64,000 nt of DNA from DASRDR01 sp963812945 [NCBI: uncultured Candidatus Rokubacteria bacterium]. Lineage in GTDB: Bacteria > Methylomirabilota > Methylomirabilia > Rokubacteriales. The stretch lies in assembly GCA_963812945.1 (NCBI GenBank), contig CAWEXD010000008.1, positions 1,674,001 to 1,738,000 on the forward strand, written 5' to 3'. Both the position numbers and the translations under genes were made by a program. Each line of letters begins with the position of its first letter. Positions within the stretch are counted from its first letter, which is position 1. Below, one piece after another: positions 26,196-33,872 of the stretch. The notes under the pieces are model-generated. The model did not search any database. It was not told the DNA's origin and saw nothing but the letters and a program-made list of their open reading frames with translations.

Positions 26196-26225
26196 ATTAT
26201 AGGGGGGCGCCGGAAACCGGGTCAA
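26196..26225 (-). promoter_or_regulatory. Strong promoter of selD
   Basis: TTGACC (26225-26220), an 18-nt spacer and a perfect TATAAT (26201-26196) on the minus strand. The -35 box overlaps the yihY stop codon. Transcription would start near 26188, giving a leader of about 65 nt with a strong Shine-Dalgarno, unlike the leaderless starts elsewhere in the window. Confidence 0.8.
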
Positions 26226-27094
26226 ACGCGGCTCCGGTGCTCCTCGAGCCCCCGGATGAGCGCCGCGCCCAGGATGAACACGGTGGCCGAGTAGTAGACC
26301 CACATCATGAGGGCGATCGTCACGCCGAGCGACCCGTACACCGCGCTGTACACCCCGGCCCGCTCGATGTACCAGCGGAAGGCCTGCTTGGCCAGCTCCC
26401 AGAGCACGGCCGTCGCCAGGCCTCCGATGACCACGCTCCCCCACCGGATGCGGCGGTTCGGCACGAAGCGGAAGATCATGACGAAGAGCGCGGTGTCGAT
26501 AACGACCGTCAGCGCGAGCCCAAGCCAGTGGAGCGCGACCGGGACGAGGGGGCCCCGCCCGGCCAGGAGGGCGAGCCCGCGGACCCACGCGAAGGCCCCG
26601 GTGACACCGATGCTCACCAGGAAGCCCACCGTCAGGGACAGGATCATGCCCAGGTCGAACAGCATCCCGTGGATCAGGCCCCGGCCCTTGTGCTGGAACA
26701 CGCGGTTCAGCACGAGGCGGGTCGCGGCGAACAGCTGGGAGGCGAAGAAGAGCAGGATGAGGGTGCCGACCAGGCTCGTCACCCCCCGCGCGTCGATCAC
26801 CGCCCGGAGCGCGACCTCCATCTCGGCCTGGTAGACCGGAAGGAGCGACCCCAGCCGGTCGACGACCTCACGCAGCACCATGTCGTCGGAGATCAGGAAC
26901 GCGCTGCCGGCGATCACCAGGAGCAGGAACGGCACGATGCAGATCACCACGTAGAAGGACAGCCCCGCCGCCAGGAAGAAGCCGTCGTGCTCGAAGAAGT
27001 AGCGGAAGGCGCTCCGGACCGGCGCCCCGACCGGGCGCGGCGGCGCGGCCTGGGCGGGCGGGTCGGTCGTGGGCGCGGGCGCCGGGTCGGCCAC
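26222..27094 (-). CDS. YihY/BrkB-family inner-membrane protein
   Basis: 290 residues from GTG 27094, which overlaps the preceding stop codon (TAGTG). Six long hydrophobic segments begin at FFLAAGLSFYVVICIVPFLL; LFFASQLFAATRLVLNRVF and the final GSLGVTIALMMWVYYSATVFILGA (seen in shorter pieces) are family signatures. The N-terminus is a Pro/Ala-rich cytoplasmic stretch of about 30 residues. Biochemical function of the family is not settled; it was once misnamed ribonuclease BN. It is the last gene of the amidohydrolase-isomerase run. Confidence 0.9.
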   Translation of the reverse strand: MADPAPAPTTDPPAQAAPPRPVGAPVRSAFRYFFEHDGFFLAAGLSFYVVICIVPFLLLVIAGSAFLISDDMVLREVVDRLGSLLPVYQAEMEVALRAVIDARGVTSLVGTLILLFFASQLFAATRLVLNRVFQHKGRGLIHGMLFDLGMILSLTVGFLVSIGVTGAFAWVRGLALLAGRGPLVPVALHWLGLALTVVIDTALFVMIFRFVPNRRIRWGSVVIGGLATAVLWELAKQAFRWYIERAGVYSAVYGSLGVTIALMMWVYYSATVFILGAALIRGLEEHRSRV

Positions 27095-27882
27095 TACTGG
27101 CGTGCCCGGGCCTCCCGCGGCAGCCAGGCGAGGGAGTCTTCCGTCTTGCCCGAGGGCCGGTACTCGAGCCCCACGTAGCCGTCGTATCCGGCCCGCTCGA
27201 GCGCCGACAGGACGTTCGCGTAGTGGATCTCTCCCGTGCCTGGCTCGTACCGCCCGGGCACGTCGGCGATCTGCACGTGCCCGATCCAGGCGAGGTTCCG
27301 GACGAGCCCGTCGATCAGCTGTCCTTCCATGCGCTGGAGGTGATAGCAATCGAACTGGAAGCGCACGTTCGGCTCTCCCACCTCCCGGACGATGTCGAGC
27401 CCGATCTCGAGCCCGTCGAGGAAGTACCGCGGGCTCTCCCAGGTGTTGAGCGTCTCGACCAGGAGCGTGATGCCAGCGTCTCGGGCCAGCGGCGCGGCGC
27501 GCTTGAGGTTCTCCACCGCCGTGCGCCGGAGCATTCGCGCGGGGACGCCCGGCGGGCGATTGCCCGCGAGGACGTTCAGCCGCCGGCAGCCCACCTGCTT
27601 CGCCACCGCCACCGCGCCCTCGATCGTGGCGTGGAGGTGGTCCCGGCGGGCGGGATCGCACAGGTACCCGCGGTCGCCGGCCGCAAAGTCGCCGCCCTCG
27701 GGGTCGAAGAGCACCAGCTCGAGGCCGTGCCGCTCGAGCTCCCGCTCGACGGCGCCCGCGTCCACGGTGTGGATGAAGAGGAACTCGACCGCCCGGAAGC
27801 CCGCGGCGGCGGCGCGCTCGAAACGCTCGAGGAAGGGCACCTCGTTGAACAGCATGGTGAGGTTGGCGGCGTAACGGATCAT
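27094..27882 (-). CDS. Hydroxypyruvate isomerase-like TIM-barrel protein
   Basis: 262 residues from ATG 27882. MIRYAANLTMLFNEVPFLER, the Glu of AVEFLF, NVLAGNRPPG, LVETLNTWESPRYFLD and FQFDCYHLQRMEGQL followed by HVQIADVPGRYEPGTGEIHY match the Hyi/OtnI branch of AP-endonuclease-2-like isomerases. The metal is held by Glu, Asp, His and Glu residues at barrel ends. Such enzymes interconvert hydroxypyruvate and tartronate semialdehyde or act on 2-oxo-tetronates. The glycerate 2-kinase at 9.6 kb would fit downstream, but it lies in another operon. Confidence 0.87.
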   Translation of the reverse strand: MIRYAANLTMLFNEVPFLERFERAAAAGFRAVEFLFIHTVDAGAVERELERHGLELVLFDPEGGDFAAGDRGYLCDPARRDHLHATIEGAVAVAKQVGCRRLNVLAGNRPPGVPARMLRRTAVENLKRAAPLARDAGITLLVETLNTWESPRYFLDGLEIGLDIVREVGEPNVRFQFDCYHLQRMEGQLIDGLVRNLAWIGHVQIADVPGRYEPGTGEIHYANVLSALERAGYDGYVGLEYRPSGKTEDSLAWLPREARARQ

Positions 27883-27943
27883 CGGCGGACGGTCTCCTCG
27901 ACGGGGGGCGGGTGGACCATTGCCGGACGGCTGCCGGCGGGAG

Positions 27944-28774
27944 TCAGGGACCGCGGCGCGCGAGCGACTCGGCGTTCTCGGACGCCAGACGGCGCGCGAC
28001 ATCCGGCGGAAGCTGGCCGAGCCAGGCGCGGGCAGCGGCCTGGGTGTCGACGTAGCTCCCCCAGCGCGAGGACACCCAGGTGTCGGTTCCCACCATGAAG
28101 CGATCGGGATGACGCAGGAAGAGCTCCCGCCACGCCGGGTCGAGCTGCCCCCCGGGGGCGACGTCCGACCGGAGCGCGAGCTCGACGAAGAGCTGCGGCG
28201 ACGCGGCGACGAGACGTCCCACCTCGTCCGGCCCCGAGCTCATGCCCGCATGGGCCCAGAGCACCCGGACTCCCGGAGCGAGCCCGACGAGGATCTCGAT
28301 CGCTTCCGCGTCGCAGTGACAGTGGAGGAAGAGCCCGTGACGCGCTGCCAGGTCCGCCACCTGCCGAACGACCGGCGCCTGGGCATCGCTCCCCGTGAGA
28401 TGGAACTCGCCGATCCCCCGGTAGATGGGGCGCGCGAGCCGCTGCTCGAGATACGGCACCACGGTAAGGTCCAGGTGCCAGGTCGTGAGCTCGCCCGGCT
28501 GGCGGTACGGGCGCAGCACCGGGACGATGCGGTCCGGCGCCGCCTCGTAGAGGCGGACCGTCCCCTCGTCGGGCGTGCTCGAGACGAAGCCGCGCCGCAC
28601 CGACGCCTGGTCCATCAGGACGATGATGGCCGCGGGGCCGTGATCCGGCCAGCTGTTCGCGCTGTAGTGGAGGTGGGTGTCGACGAGCGGGAGGTCCTGG
28701 GCGCCCGCCGCGGCCGCCGCGGCCAGGACGGCGCCCGCGGCCACGCCGGCCACGCGTCCGAGCGGCAGCCACAT
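27944..28774 (-). CDS. Exported amidohydrolase-2-type metal hydrolase
   Basis: 276 residues. A signal peptide (MWLPLGRVAGVAAGAVLAAA, cleavage after AGA) marks it as periplasmic. Metal-site motifs of the amidohydrolase superfamily are in order: VDTHLHYSANSW, FHLTGSD, LFLHCHCDAE, VLWAHAGMS and MVGTDTW. It may hydrolyse or decarboxylate an aromatic or lactone substrate. On the minus strand TATAGT (28786-28781) ends 6 nt before the ATG, so it likely opens a leaderless operon with the isomerase and YihY genes; it is followed by a 61-nt gap. Confidence 0.85.
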   Translation of the reverse strand: MWLPLGRVAGVAAGAVLAAAAAAGAQDLPLVDTHLHYSANSWPDHGPAAIIVLMDQASVRRGFVSSTPDEGTVRLYEAAPDRIVPVLRPYRQPGELTTWHLDLTVVPYLEQRLARPIYRGIGEFHLTGSDAQAPVVRQVADLAARHGLFLHCHCDAEAIEILVGLAPGVRVLWAHAGMSSGPDEVGRLVAASPQLFVELALRSDVAPGGQLDPAWRELFLRHPDRFMVGTDTWVSSRWGSYVDTQAAARAWLGQLPPDVARRLASENAESLARRGP

Positions 28775-28819
28775 GGCCCAACTATAGCAAAGCCCGGAGC
28801 GCCTCCGGCCCCGAGAGAG

Positions 28820-28850
28820 CGCGGCCCCCGGGGATCGCCCGGGGGCCGCG
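28820..28850 (-). terminator. Strong hairpin after hsp20
   Basis: A perfect 13-bp G/C stem (28820-28832 with 28838-28850) and a 5-nt loop lie 45 nt after the hsp20 stop and before the promoter of the exported hydrolase. No clear U-run follows, so it may be a weak intrinsic terminator or a 3'-end stabiliser. Confidence 0.6.
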
Positions 28851-28894
28851 GTACGTGGCGAGGCGTGAGCCCGCCAGCGCTGCTGCCGGACGCG

Positions 28895-29392
28895 TCAGGC
28901 GGCCTTCACGGCCTTGGCCTGGTCAGCCGCGCCCTCGATCTGGATGGCGACCTTGCGGGGCGCGAGGGCCACCGGGGTCGGCATCGTCAGGTCGAGCATG
29001 CCGTTGGAGAACCTCGCCTGCACCTTGGCCGGATCGATGCCGCCCGGGAGCGCGAGGGTGCGCTCGAACGAGCCGTACGCGAATTCACGGACATACCGGC
29101 CGTCGGTCGTGTCTTCCCTCGTCGCCTTCCGCTCGCCCCGGATCGTCAGGTGGTCCTCCAGGACCGACACCTCGACGTCCTTCGGGTCGACACCCGGAAG
29201 CGCCACGCGCACATGGATCTGGCCGTCCTTGGTGTAGCTCTCGATCGCCGGCCACCAGTCCACGGGGCCCGCCTCGGGCCTGTGGGCCGTCGGCCTTCCT
29301 TCCGGACCGACGAGCCGGCCGATCAGGTCGTCGAGCTCCCGGTGCATCTGGAACACGGAACCGAATGGAGACCACCGCGTCAACTCAAACAT
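28895..29392 (-). CDS. Hsp20/alpha-crystallin small heat-shock protein
   Basis: 165 residues from ATG 29392 with GGAGGG upstream. N-terminal MFELTRWSPF, alpha-crystallin domain from ~50 to 145 with VALPGVDPKDVEVSVLEDHLTIRGERK-type strands (seen as PGVDPKDVEVSV and LTIRGER), GSFERTLALPGGID and the A-x-x-x-N-G-M-L motif (ARFSNGMLDLTMP). The C-terminal partner-binding motif (I-x-I) is present as VAIQIEG. It is an ATP-independent holdase. It is a single-gene unit with two hairpins in its leader. Confidence 0.95.
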   Translation of the reverse strand: MFELTRWSPFGSVFQMHRELDDLIGRLVGPEGRPTAHRPEAGPVDWWPAIESYTKDGQIHVRVALPGVDPKDVEVSVLEDHLTIRGERKATREDTTDGRYVREFAYGSFERTLALPGGIDPAKVQARFSNGMLDLTMPTPVALAPRKVAIQIEGAADQAKAVKAA

Positions 29393-29422
29393 GAAATGAA
29401 CCCTCCGTCGTCGTCGTCTTCC

Positions 29423-29457
29423 GGGCGCCCATGCGCCCCGGGACCGTCCCCGGTCCC
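29423..29457 (-). promoter_or_regulatory. Two adjacent hairpins in the hsp20 leader
   Basis: GGGCGC-CCAT-GCGCCC (29423-29438) and GGGACCG-TCCC-CGGTCCC (29440-29457) are perfect stems 31-65 nt upstream of the hsp20 start. They do not pair with the Shine-Dalgarno directly. A temperature-responsive leader is possible but unproven; no CIRCE-type operator is seen. Confidence 0.5.
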
Positions 29458-29564
29458 ACCTCTTCACGTAGCAGGCGCGGGCGTCCTGTCAAGCCAGCGG
29501 GCGCCGGCGTCGAGAACGGGAGGGTGTCCGGAGTCGGACGCTACTGCGGCGTGCGGGAGACCGG

Positions 29565-30500
29565 CTAGCCCGAAGGCGCGTCACCCGAGCCCCGGCGCTC
29601 GAGCGCATAGAAGGCGGACCGGTCCTGGGCCAGGACCTCGACCCGCTGGACCCGGTCCTCGCGCATCACCTCGAGCTGCACTCGCTCCCCCGGCCCGTGG
29701 CGCCAGAGGGCGGCGTAGAGCGCCCGGCGGCTCGAGATCTCCTCGTCGTCGACGCGGAGGATCACGTCGCCCTCCTGGAGACCGGCCCGCTCACCGGGCC
29801 CGTCGGGAACCAGGCCGGCGACGATCAGCCGCTCGTCGATCGCGTGCGGGAAGATGCCGATCCACGCCCTGCGCTGCCGGCTGGCGACATGCCCGTACTG
29901 GACCAGCTCCGCGCGGTGGCGGGTGAAGTACTCGACCGGGATGGCCAAGGACTCGCGGCCGATGCCTTCCAGATTGAGGGACACCACGCCCACGACCGAT
30001 CCCCGGAGGTGGAACAGAGGCCCTCCGCCGAACCCCGGGTTCGCGACGTTCGACACGATGCCTCGCTCGAGCACGTACTCCCAGTACGCCTCGAACTCCC
30101 CGAGGTCGGTCACGAGCCCCCCCGCGACGCGCCGGTCCGTCGGACCCGTCGCGGCGATCACGAACACGGGGGCGCCCGGCGCCAGGTCCTCGGAGGAGGC
30201 GAGCGTGGCCGCGGGGAGGCCGGCTGCCGCCACCCGGAGCAGCGCGAGTCCGCTGTCGAAGTCCTGCGCCACGACGCGCGCGTCCAGGCGGCGCCCGTCC
30301 GTCAGGCTGACGCGGATCCGGCGGGCCCCCATCACCACGTAGTTCACCGTCAGGAGCAGGCCCCCGGAGTCGACCACCACCGCGGACCCCATGCGCTCGG
30401 TCCCCAGGATGCGCGCGGAAGGATGGGCGGCCGCGACCCGGGCGGCCACGTGGGCGGTCACCGGCAGGAGCGACTGGACGAGACCGACCGGGGCGTCCAC
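29565..30500 (-). CDS. HtrA-like PDZ protein with all catalytic residues replaced
   Basis: 311 residues without signal peptide. Residues 30-200 follow the HtrA/DegP protease fold (SAVVVDSGGLLLTVNYVV, DFDSGLALLRV, NPGFGGGPLF) and 210-290 a PDZ domain (AWIGIF, GLQEGDVILRVDDEEI). The three catalytic positions are changed: His to Tyr54 (LTVNYVV for LTxxHVV), Asp to Gly84 (DFDSGLA for DxxxDLA) and Ser to Gly158 (NPGFGGGPL for NPGNSGGPL). It should therefore bind peptides without cutting, in the cytoplasm. It starts 4 nt after an MTHFSD-like gene ends. Confidence 0.88.
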   Translation of the reverse strand: MDAPVGLVQSLLPVTAHVAARVAAAHPSARILGTERMGSAVVVDSGGLLLTVNYVVMGARRIRVSLTDGRRLDARVVAQDFDSGLALLRVAAAGLPAATLASSEDLAPGAPVFVIAATGPTDRRVAGGLVTDLGEFEAYWEYVLERGIVSNVANPGFGGGPLFHLRGSVVGVVSLNLEGIGRESLAIPVEYFTRHRAELVQYGHVASRQRRAWIGIFPHAIDERLIVAGLVPDGPGERAGLQEGDVILRVDDEEISSRRALYAALWRHGPGERVQLEVMREDRVQRVEVLAQDRSAFYALERRGSGDAPSG

Positions 30501-30504
30501 CGAG

Positions 30505-31242
30505 CTACGCCCCGACCCGGCGGAGGAGCCGCTCGATGACCGGCACCTCGGCGATCTTGTCCGGCGCCAGCGCCTCTCGGTACAGGCCAGAGGGCCGCGG
30601 GAACGCCGGCCGGAGGACCATCAGCCCGTCCGGGGTGACGATCACGTCGACCGGGATGTCATGACGCTGCATCTCGAGGGCCTGCGGAAGGATCTGCACG
30701 GGATGGACCGTCGTGACGATCGGCGTGCGCGAGCCGGCACGCCCGGCTTCGACGAGGAGGCCGTACTCGAGGTCAGAGAACCCACCGCCCTTCCCCACCC
30801 GCGCGCCCCGCGCGTTCACCCCGACGGCGCCGCAGACGATCAGGTCGATGGGAGGCATGGACTCGATCCCGACCGGCCTCCCCAGCCGCTCCGCCCCCCG
30901 GATCGAAGCCGCCTGGAGGGCCCGCTTGCCCAACCGGGCCGGATCCAGCTCGAGGAAGCACTCGAGGCTCCGGAGGCGCGGCACGGGCATGTAGACGACC
31001 TTGCCCGCGCGGAGCGCCATCCGGCGAACCGGGAGCTGTGGCGCGTCGGGATTGATCTTGACCGCGCGGGCCTCCCGCCACGCGCGCAACTCCTGGAGGT
31101 GAAGCGCGGCGCGCTCGGCTCCGACGAAGTTGGGGATTCGGCCGACGGTCCCCGGGAACCGCCCGACGCCGCGAATCTCCATCTCGCGCCAGATCCGGGC
31201 GCGTGCCTCGCTCTTCGACAAAAGCTGGGTACCGTCGGGCAC
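30505..31242 (-). CDS. 5-formyltetrahydrofolate cyclo-ligase-like protein, MTHFSD subtype
   Basis: 245 residues, GTG start. SEARARIWREMEIRGV and the phosphate-binding VGKGGGFSDLEYGLL place it in COG0212. The loop reads GKGGGFSDLE, as in vertebrate MTHFSD (GKGxGFxDLE), rather than GxGxGxYDR of true cyclo-ligases, so it may not use 5-formyl-THF. DLIVCGAVGVNARGARVG and TTVHPVQIL are other subtype features. The enzyme, if active, would work in one-carbon metabolism in the cytoplasm. It is transcribed with the pseudoprotease gene and away from the LOG gene. Confidence 0.82.
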   Translation of the reverse strand: MPDGTQLLSKSEARARIWREMEIRGVGRFPGTVGRIPNFVGAERAALHLQELRAWREARAVKINPDAPQLPVRRMALRAGKVVYMPVPRLRSLECFLELDPARLGKRALQAASIRGAERLGRPVGIESMPPIDLIVCGAVGVNARGARVGKGGGFSDLEYGLLVEAGRAGSRTPIVTTVHPVQILPQALEMQRHDIPVDVIVTPDGLMVLRPAFPRPSGLYREALAPDKIAEVPVIERLLRRVGA

Positions 31243-31467
31243 GGCGAGCTCGGCGGATCAGGGCCCGCCGCGCCTGCGCGGGCTCACGCGCCAAAAGCGC
31301 ACCGGCCGGCGAGGCGAAGCGGCATTGCGGAGTGACGCGGAATCGATCCGCGCGTCGGAGGCGTCGACCACGCGGCGACTCTAGATCGCGCTGGCGCCAG
31401 TGTCAACGGTCTCGGAGGGTAACCCTGACTTATGAGTGACCGCGCGGTCTCGACCGGTGGCGATGTC

Positions 31468-31495
31468 TTGCGCCAGGTGCGTTCGCCCCTACAAT
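31468..31495 (+). promoter_or_regulatory. Promoter of the LOG-family gene
   Basis: TTGCGC (31468-31473), 16 nt, TACAAT (31490-31495); only 6 nt then precede the GTG at 31502. It predicts a leaderless mRNA and decides the start in favour of this GTG over the ATG at 31436. Confidence 0.65.
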
Positions 31496-31501
31496 GCGCG
31501 T

Positions 31502-32173
31502 GTGGCGCGCGCCGACGATTCTGCCGAGCCCTCCCGCCTCCCGGCCCAGCCCGACGGCCGGGACCCCTGGCGCGTGTTCCGGTTCATGGACGAGTTCGTC
31601 GTGGGGTTCGAGGCCCTCGCGTCGGTCCCGGCGCCCGTCGCCGTCTTCGGATCCTCCCGCGCGCGGGCCGGCGACAGGACCTACGAGCTGGCCGAGCGGA
31701 TGGGACGGCTCCTTGCCCAGCGTGGCTTCACCGTCGTGACCGGTGGAGGGCCCGGCGTCATGGAGGCGGCGTGCAAGGGCGCGCTCGAAGCCGGGGGGCT
31801 CACGGTCGGGCTCAACATCGACTTGCCGAGCGAGCAGGCGCCGAATCCCTACCTCAGCAAGCTGATCAGCTCCCGCTACTTCTTCGTTCGCAAGGTGCTC
31901 TTCGTCAAGTACTCGGTGGGATTCGTGATCGCCCCCGGCGGCTTCGGCACGCTCGACGAGCTCTTCGAGGCGGTGACCCTCGTCCAGACGCGCCGCTCGC
32001 CGCCGTTCCCGATCGTCCTCCTCGACATCGCGTACTGGCGAGGCCTCGTCGACTGGCTCCGCGACACGGTCGCCGCGCACGCCGCGATCCGTCCCGACGA
32101 CCTCTCGCTCCTCCGGCTAGCCGACACCCCGGAAGAGGTCCTCGCGCACCTGGCCCTGCCGGGCGACTGCTGA
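31502..32173 (+). CDS. LOG-family nucleotide-5'-monophosphate nucleosidase-like protein
   Basis: 223 residues from GTG 31502. VAVFGSSRARAGDRTYELA, VVTGGGPGVMEAACKGA and APGGFGTLDELFEA are the signatures; the Arg and Glu of GGGPGVMEA and PGGFGTLDE form the active site that splits nucleoside monophosphates into base and ribose-5-phosphate (the Lonely Guy activity). In bacteria this serves nucleotide recycling or makes cytokinin-like bases. The N-terminal ~40 residues are family-typical (DPWRVFRFMDEFVVGFE). It is a single gene converging on a radical SAM gene. Confidence 0.9.
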   Translation: MARADDSAEPSRLPAQPDGRDPWRVFRFMDEFVVGFEALASVPAPVAVFGSSRARAGDRTYELAERMGRLLAQRGFTVVTGGGPGVMEAACKGALEAGGLTVGLNIDLPSEQAPNPYLSKLISSRYFFVRKVLFVKYSVGFVIAPGGFGTLDELFEAVTLVQTRRSPPFPIVLLDIAYWRGLVDWLRDTVAAHAAIRPDDLSLLRLADTPEEVLAHLALPGDC

Positions 32174-32193
32174 GGCGGCCCGCGGGGCGCCGC

Positions 32194-32214
32194 GGAAGGC
32201 GGCACTCCGCTTCC
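32194..32214. terminator. Hairpin between convergent LOG and radical SAM genes
   Basis: GGAAGGCGG-CACT-CCGCTTCC forms an 8-bp stem with one bulged G, 20 nt after the LOG stop. It may end transcription in either direction; there is no U-run. Confidence 0.4.
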
Positions 32215-32299
32215 GAGCCGGTGGGCCGACCGCTACGACTCGCCGACCTTCGGACCCGGGCGCGTCCCGCCCCGCCGTGAGCGGAAGTCGCCGGCGCGG

Positions 32300-33232
32300 T
32301 CAGAGACCCAGGCTCAGCTGGGCCCCGGTGAGTCGGCGAGCCGGGGGTCCGGAGGCCTCCGCCGGGGCGTCCGGGCGGGCCGGCGGCGCCACCGGGCGAT
32401 CGGCCACGCCGTAGCGCGCGCGGAGGTCGTCCACGGTGGCGCCCAGGCTCTTCTCGACGCCGGCCGGCGCGCGGGCGCCCGGATAGAGACGCCGGTACAG
32501 CGGGATCAGCTCCGGCGCCTCGGCGCGCAGAAAGCCGTCGAAGTGCTCGCGCACTCCCGGCTCGAGGTGCAGCACCCCTGACCCGACGAAGTTGGCCCCG
32601 TGCTCGGCAGCCCCTCGGACGACCGCCTCGAGGTTCGCGCGGTCCGTCGTCAGGCCCGGTACGATCGGCGCCAGCAGGACGCCGACCGGGATACCCGCCG
32701 CCGCGAGCGTCGCGACGGCCCGGAGTCGCTGGTGCGGCGGCGCGGTGCCCGGCTCGAGCCGCCGCCAGAGGTCGCGATCGAGTGTCGTGAGGCTCACGCA
32801 GACCGACACCCCGCCGCGATCGCGCACGGCCGCCAGGACGTCGACGTCGCGAATCACCATGGGCCCCTTCGTAACGACGCTCGCGGGTGTCCGCGCCTCC
32901 GCCAGCGCCTCGAGGAGGCCGCGCGTCAAACGATAGCGCCCCTCGATCGGCTGATAGGGGTCGGTGGCCGTCCCCACCGCGACGAGCTCACGCCGCCACC
33001 CGGGGCGCGCCAGCTCGGCCCTCAGGACGGCCACGGCGTTGACCTTGACGAGGATCACGCCGGTGAAGTCCTCGCCGACGCCCAGGTCGAGATAGGCATG
33101 GTAGCGACGCGCGAAACAGTAGTGGCAGCCGTGCACGCAGCCGCGGTAGGGGTTCGCGCTCCAGCCGAACCCCATGCCGCGCACCGCGTTCAGGACGCTC
33201 TTCGCCTGCGTCTCGACGTAGCGCGTGGGCAT
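32300..33232 (-). CDS. SPL-type radical SAM protein
   Basis: 310 residues. The cluster motif is GCVHGCHYC (Cys-x3-Cys-x2-Cys) near residue 35, preceded by SANPYRG; VGTATDPYQPIEGRYRLTRGLL, VVTKGPMVIRDVDVL and SLTTLDRDLWRRLEPGT (in these pieces) are those of the Rv2578c/PA0069 family related to spore photoproduct lyase. The substrate of this non-sporulating branch is unknown, with a DNA-repair role often supposed. On the minus strand TATAGT (33243-33238) ends 5 nt before the ATG, indicating a leaderless mRNA. The C-terminal 40 residues are a Pro/Ala-rich tail. Confidence 0.88.
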   Translation of the reverse strand: MPTRYVETQAKSVLNAVRGMGFGWSANPYRGCVHGCHYCFARRYHAYLDLGVGEDFTGVILVKVNAVAVLRAELARPGWRRELVAVGTATDPYQPIEGRYRLTRGLLEALAEARTPASVVTKGPMVIRDVDVLAAVRDRGGVSVCVSLTTLDRDLWRRLEPGTAPPHQRLRAVATLAAAGIPVGVLLAPIVPGLTTDRANLEAVVRGAAEHGANFVGSGVLHLEPGVREHFDGFLRAEAPELIPLYRRLYPGARAPAGVEKSLGATVDDLRARYGVADRPVAPPARPDAPAEASGPPARRLTGAQLSLGL

Positions 33233-33368
33233 GAGGCACTATACATCTGATGATATCCACGCGCCACACCATAGACGCGGGACGTGGGCAGATGGGACGA
33301 GGACCAACTATCAGGGGGAACGCGAAGGCGTGGCAGGCGATGCGGCGCCGAGCCGCCGAACGACCGTT

Positions 33369-33710
33369 CTAGCGGTAGTTGCCCCGCCCGCCGCCCCCGC
33401 CAGGGCCGCGACGATCGTCCCGCGGCCCGCGCCCCGGAGGCCGGCCGCCGCCACCCCCGCCGCCCGCCTGGGAGCGAGCCTGGTCGACCACGAGGTTCCG
33501 GTCGCGGAAGACCCGGCCGTTCAGCTGCTCGACCGCCCGGGCCGCCTCCTCGGGGGTCGACATCTCGACGAAGCCGAATCCGCGCGGCCGGCCCGTGAAC
33601 TGGTCGGTGACGATCCGCACCGACTGCACGGTCCCGGCCTGCTGGAACAGCTCGCGGATGTCCTCCTCGGTGGCCTGGTAGGACAGGTTCCCTACGAAGA
33701 GCTTGGACAT
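33369..33710 (-). CDS. Glycine-rich RRM RNA-binding protein
   Basis: 113 residues after a very strong GGAGGTGA. The single RRM (1-80) has RNP2 KLFVGNLSY and RNP1 RGFGFVEM; residues 83-113 are a Gly/Arg/Pro tail (AGGGGGGGRPPGRG). It resembles the cyanobacterial-type Rbp proteins, which bind mRNA and are often cold-induced. The long leader with a 20-bp palindrome fits post-transcriptional or cold control, which remains a guess. Confidence 0.93.
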   Translation of the reverse strand: MSKLFVGNLSYQATEEDIRELFQQAGTVQSVRIVTDQFTGRPRGFGFVEMSTPEEAARAVEQLNGRVFRDRNLVVDQARSQAGGGGGGGRPPGRGPRDDRRGPGGGGGRGNYR

Positions 33711-33748
33711 CGGTCACCTCCGGCCTGGGACGGAGATAGAAACGCCCC

Positions 33749-33768
33749 CGAAGAGGCGCGCCTCTTCG
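33749..33768. promoter_or_regulatory. 20-bp perfect palindrome in the leader of the RRM gene
   Basis: CGAAGAGGCGCGCCTCTTCG, extended on both sides by CCC/GGG after one mismatch. It lies 39 nt upstream of the RRM start and 104 nt after the SDR stop. It could end SDR transcription (GGGGGCGTTTC follows on the minus strand) or be a leader hairpin or protein-binding site for the RRM gene. Confidence 0.6.
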
Positions 33769-33872
33769 AGGGCCGGCACGGACGATCGAGCGCGTCGATC
33801 AAGGAGAGCCCCGTGGAGTGCGACGAACGTACTCGGGGCCCGGGACCAGTGTCAAGCGGATTCCCGTCCGGG

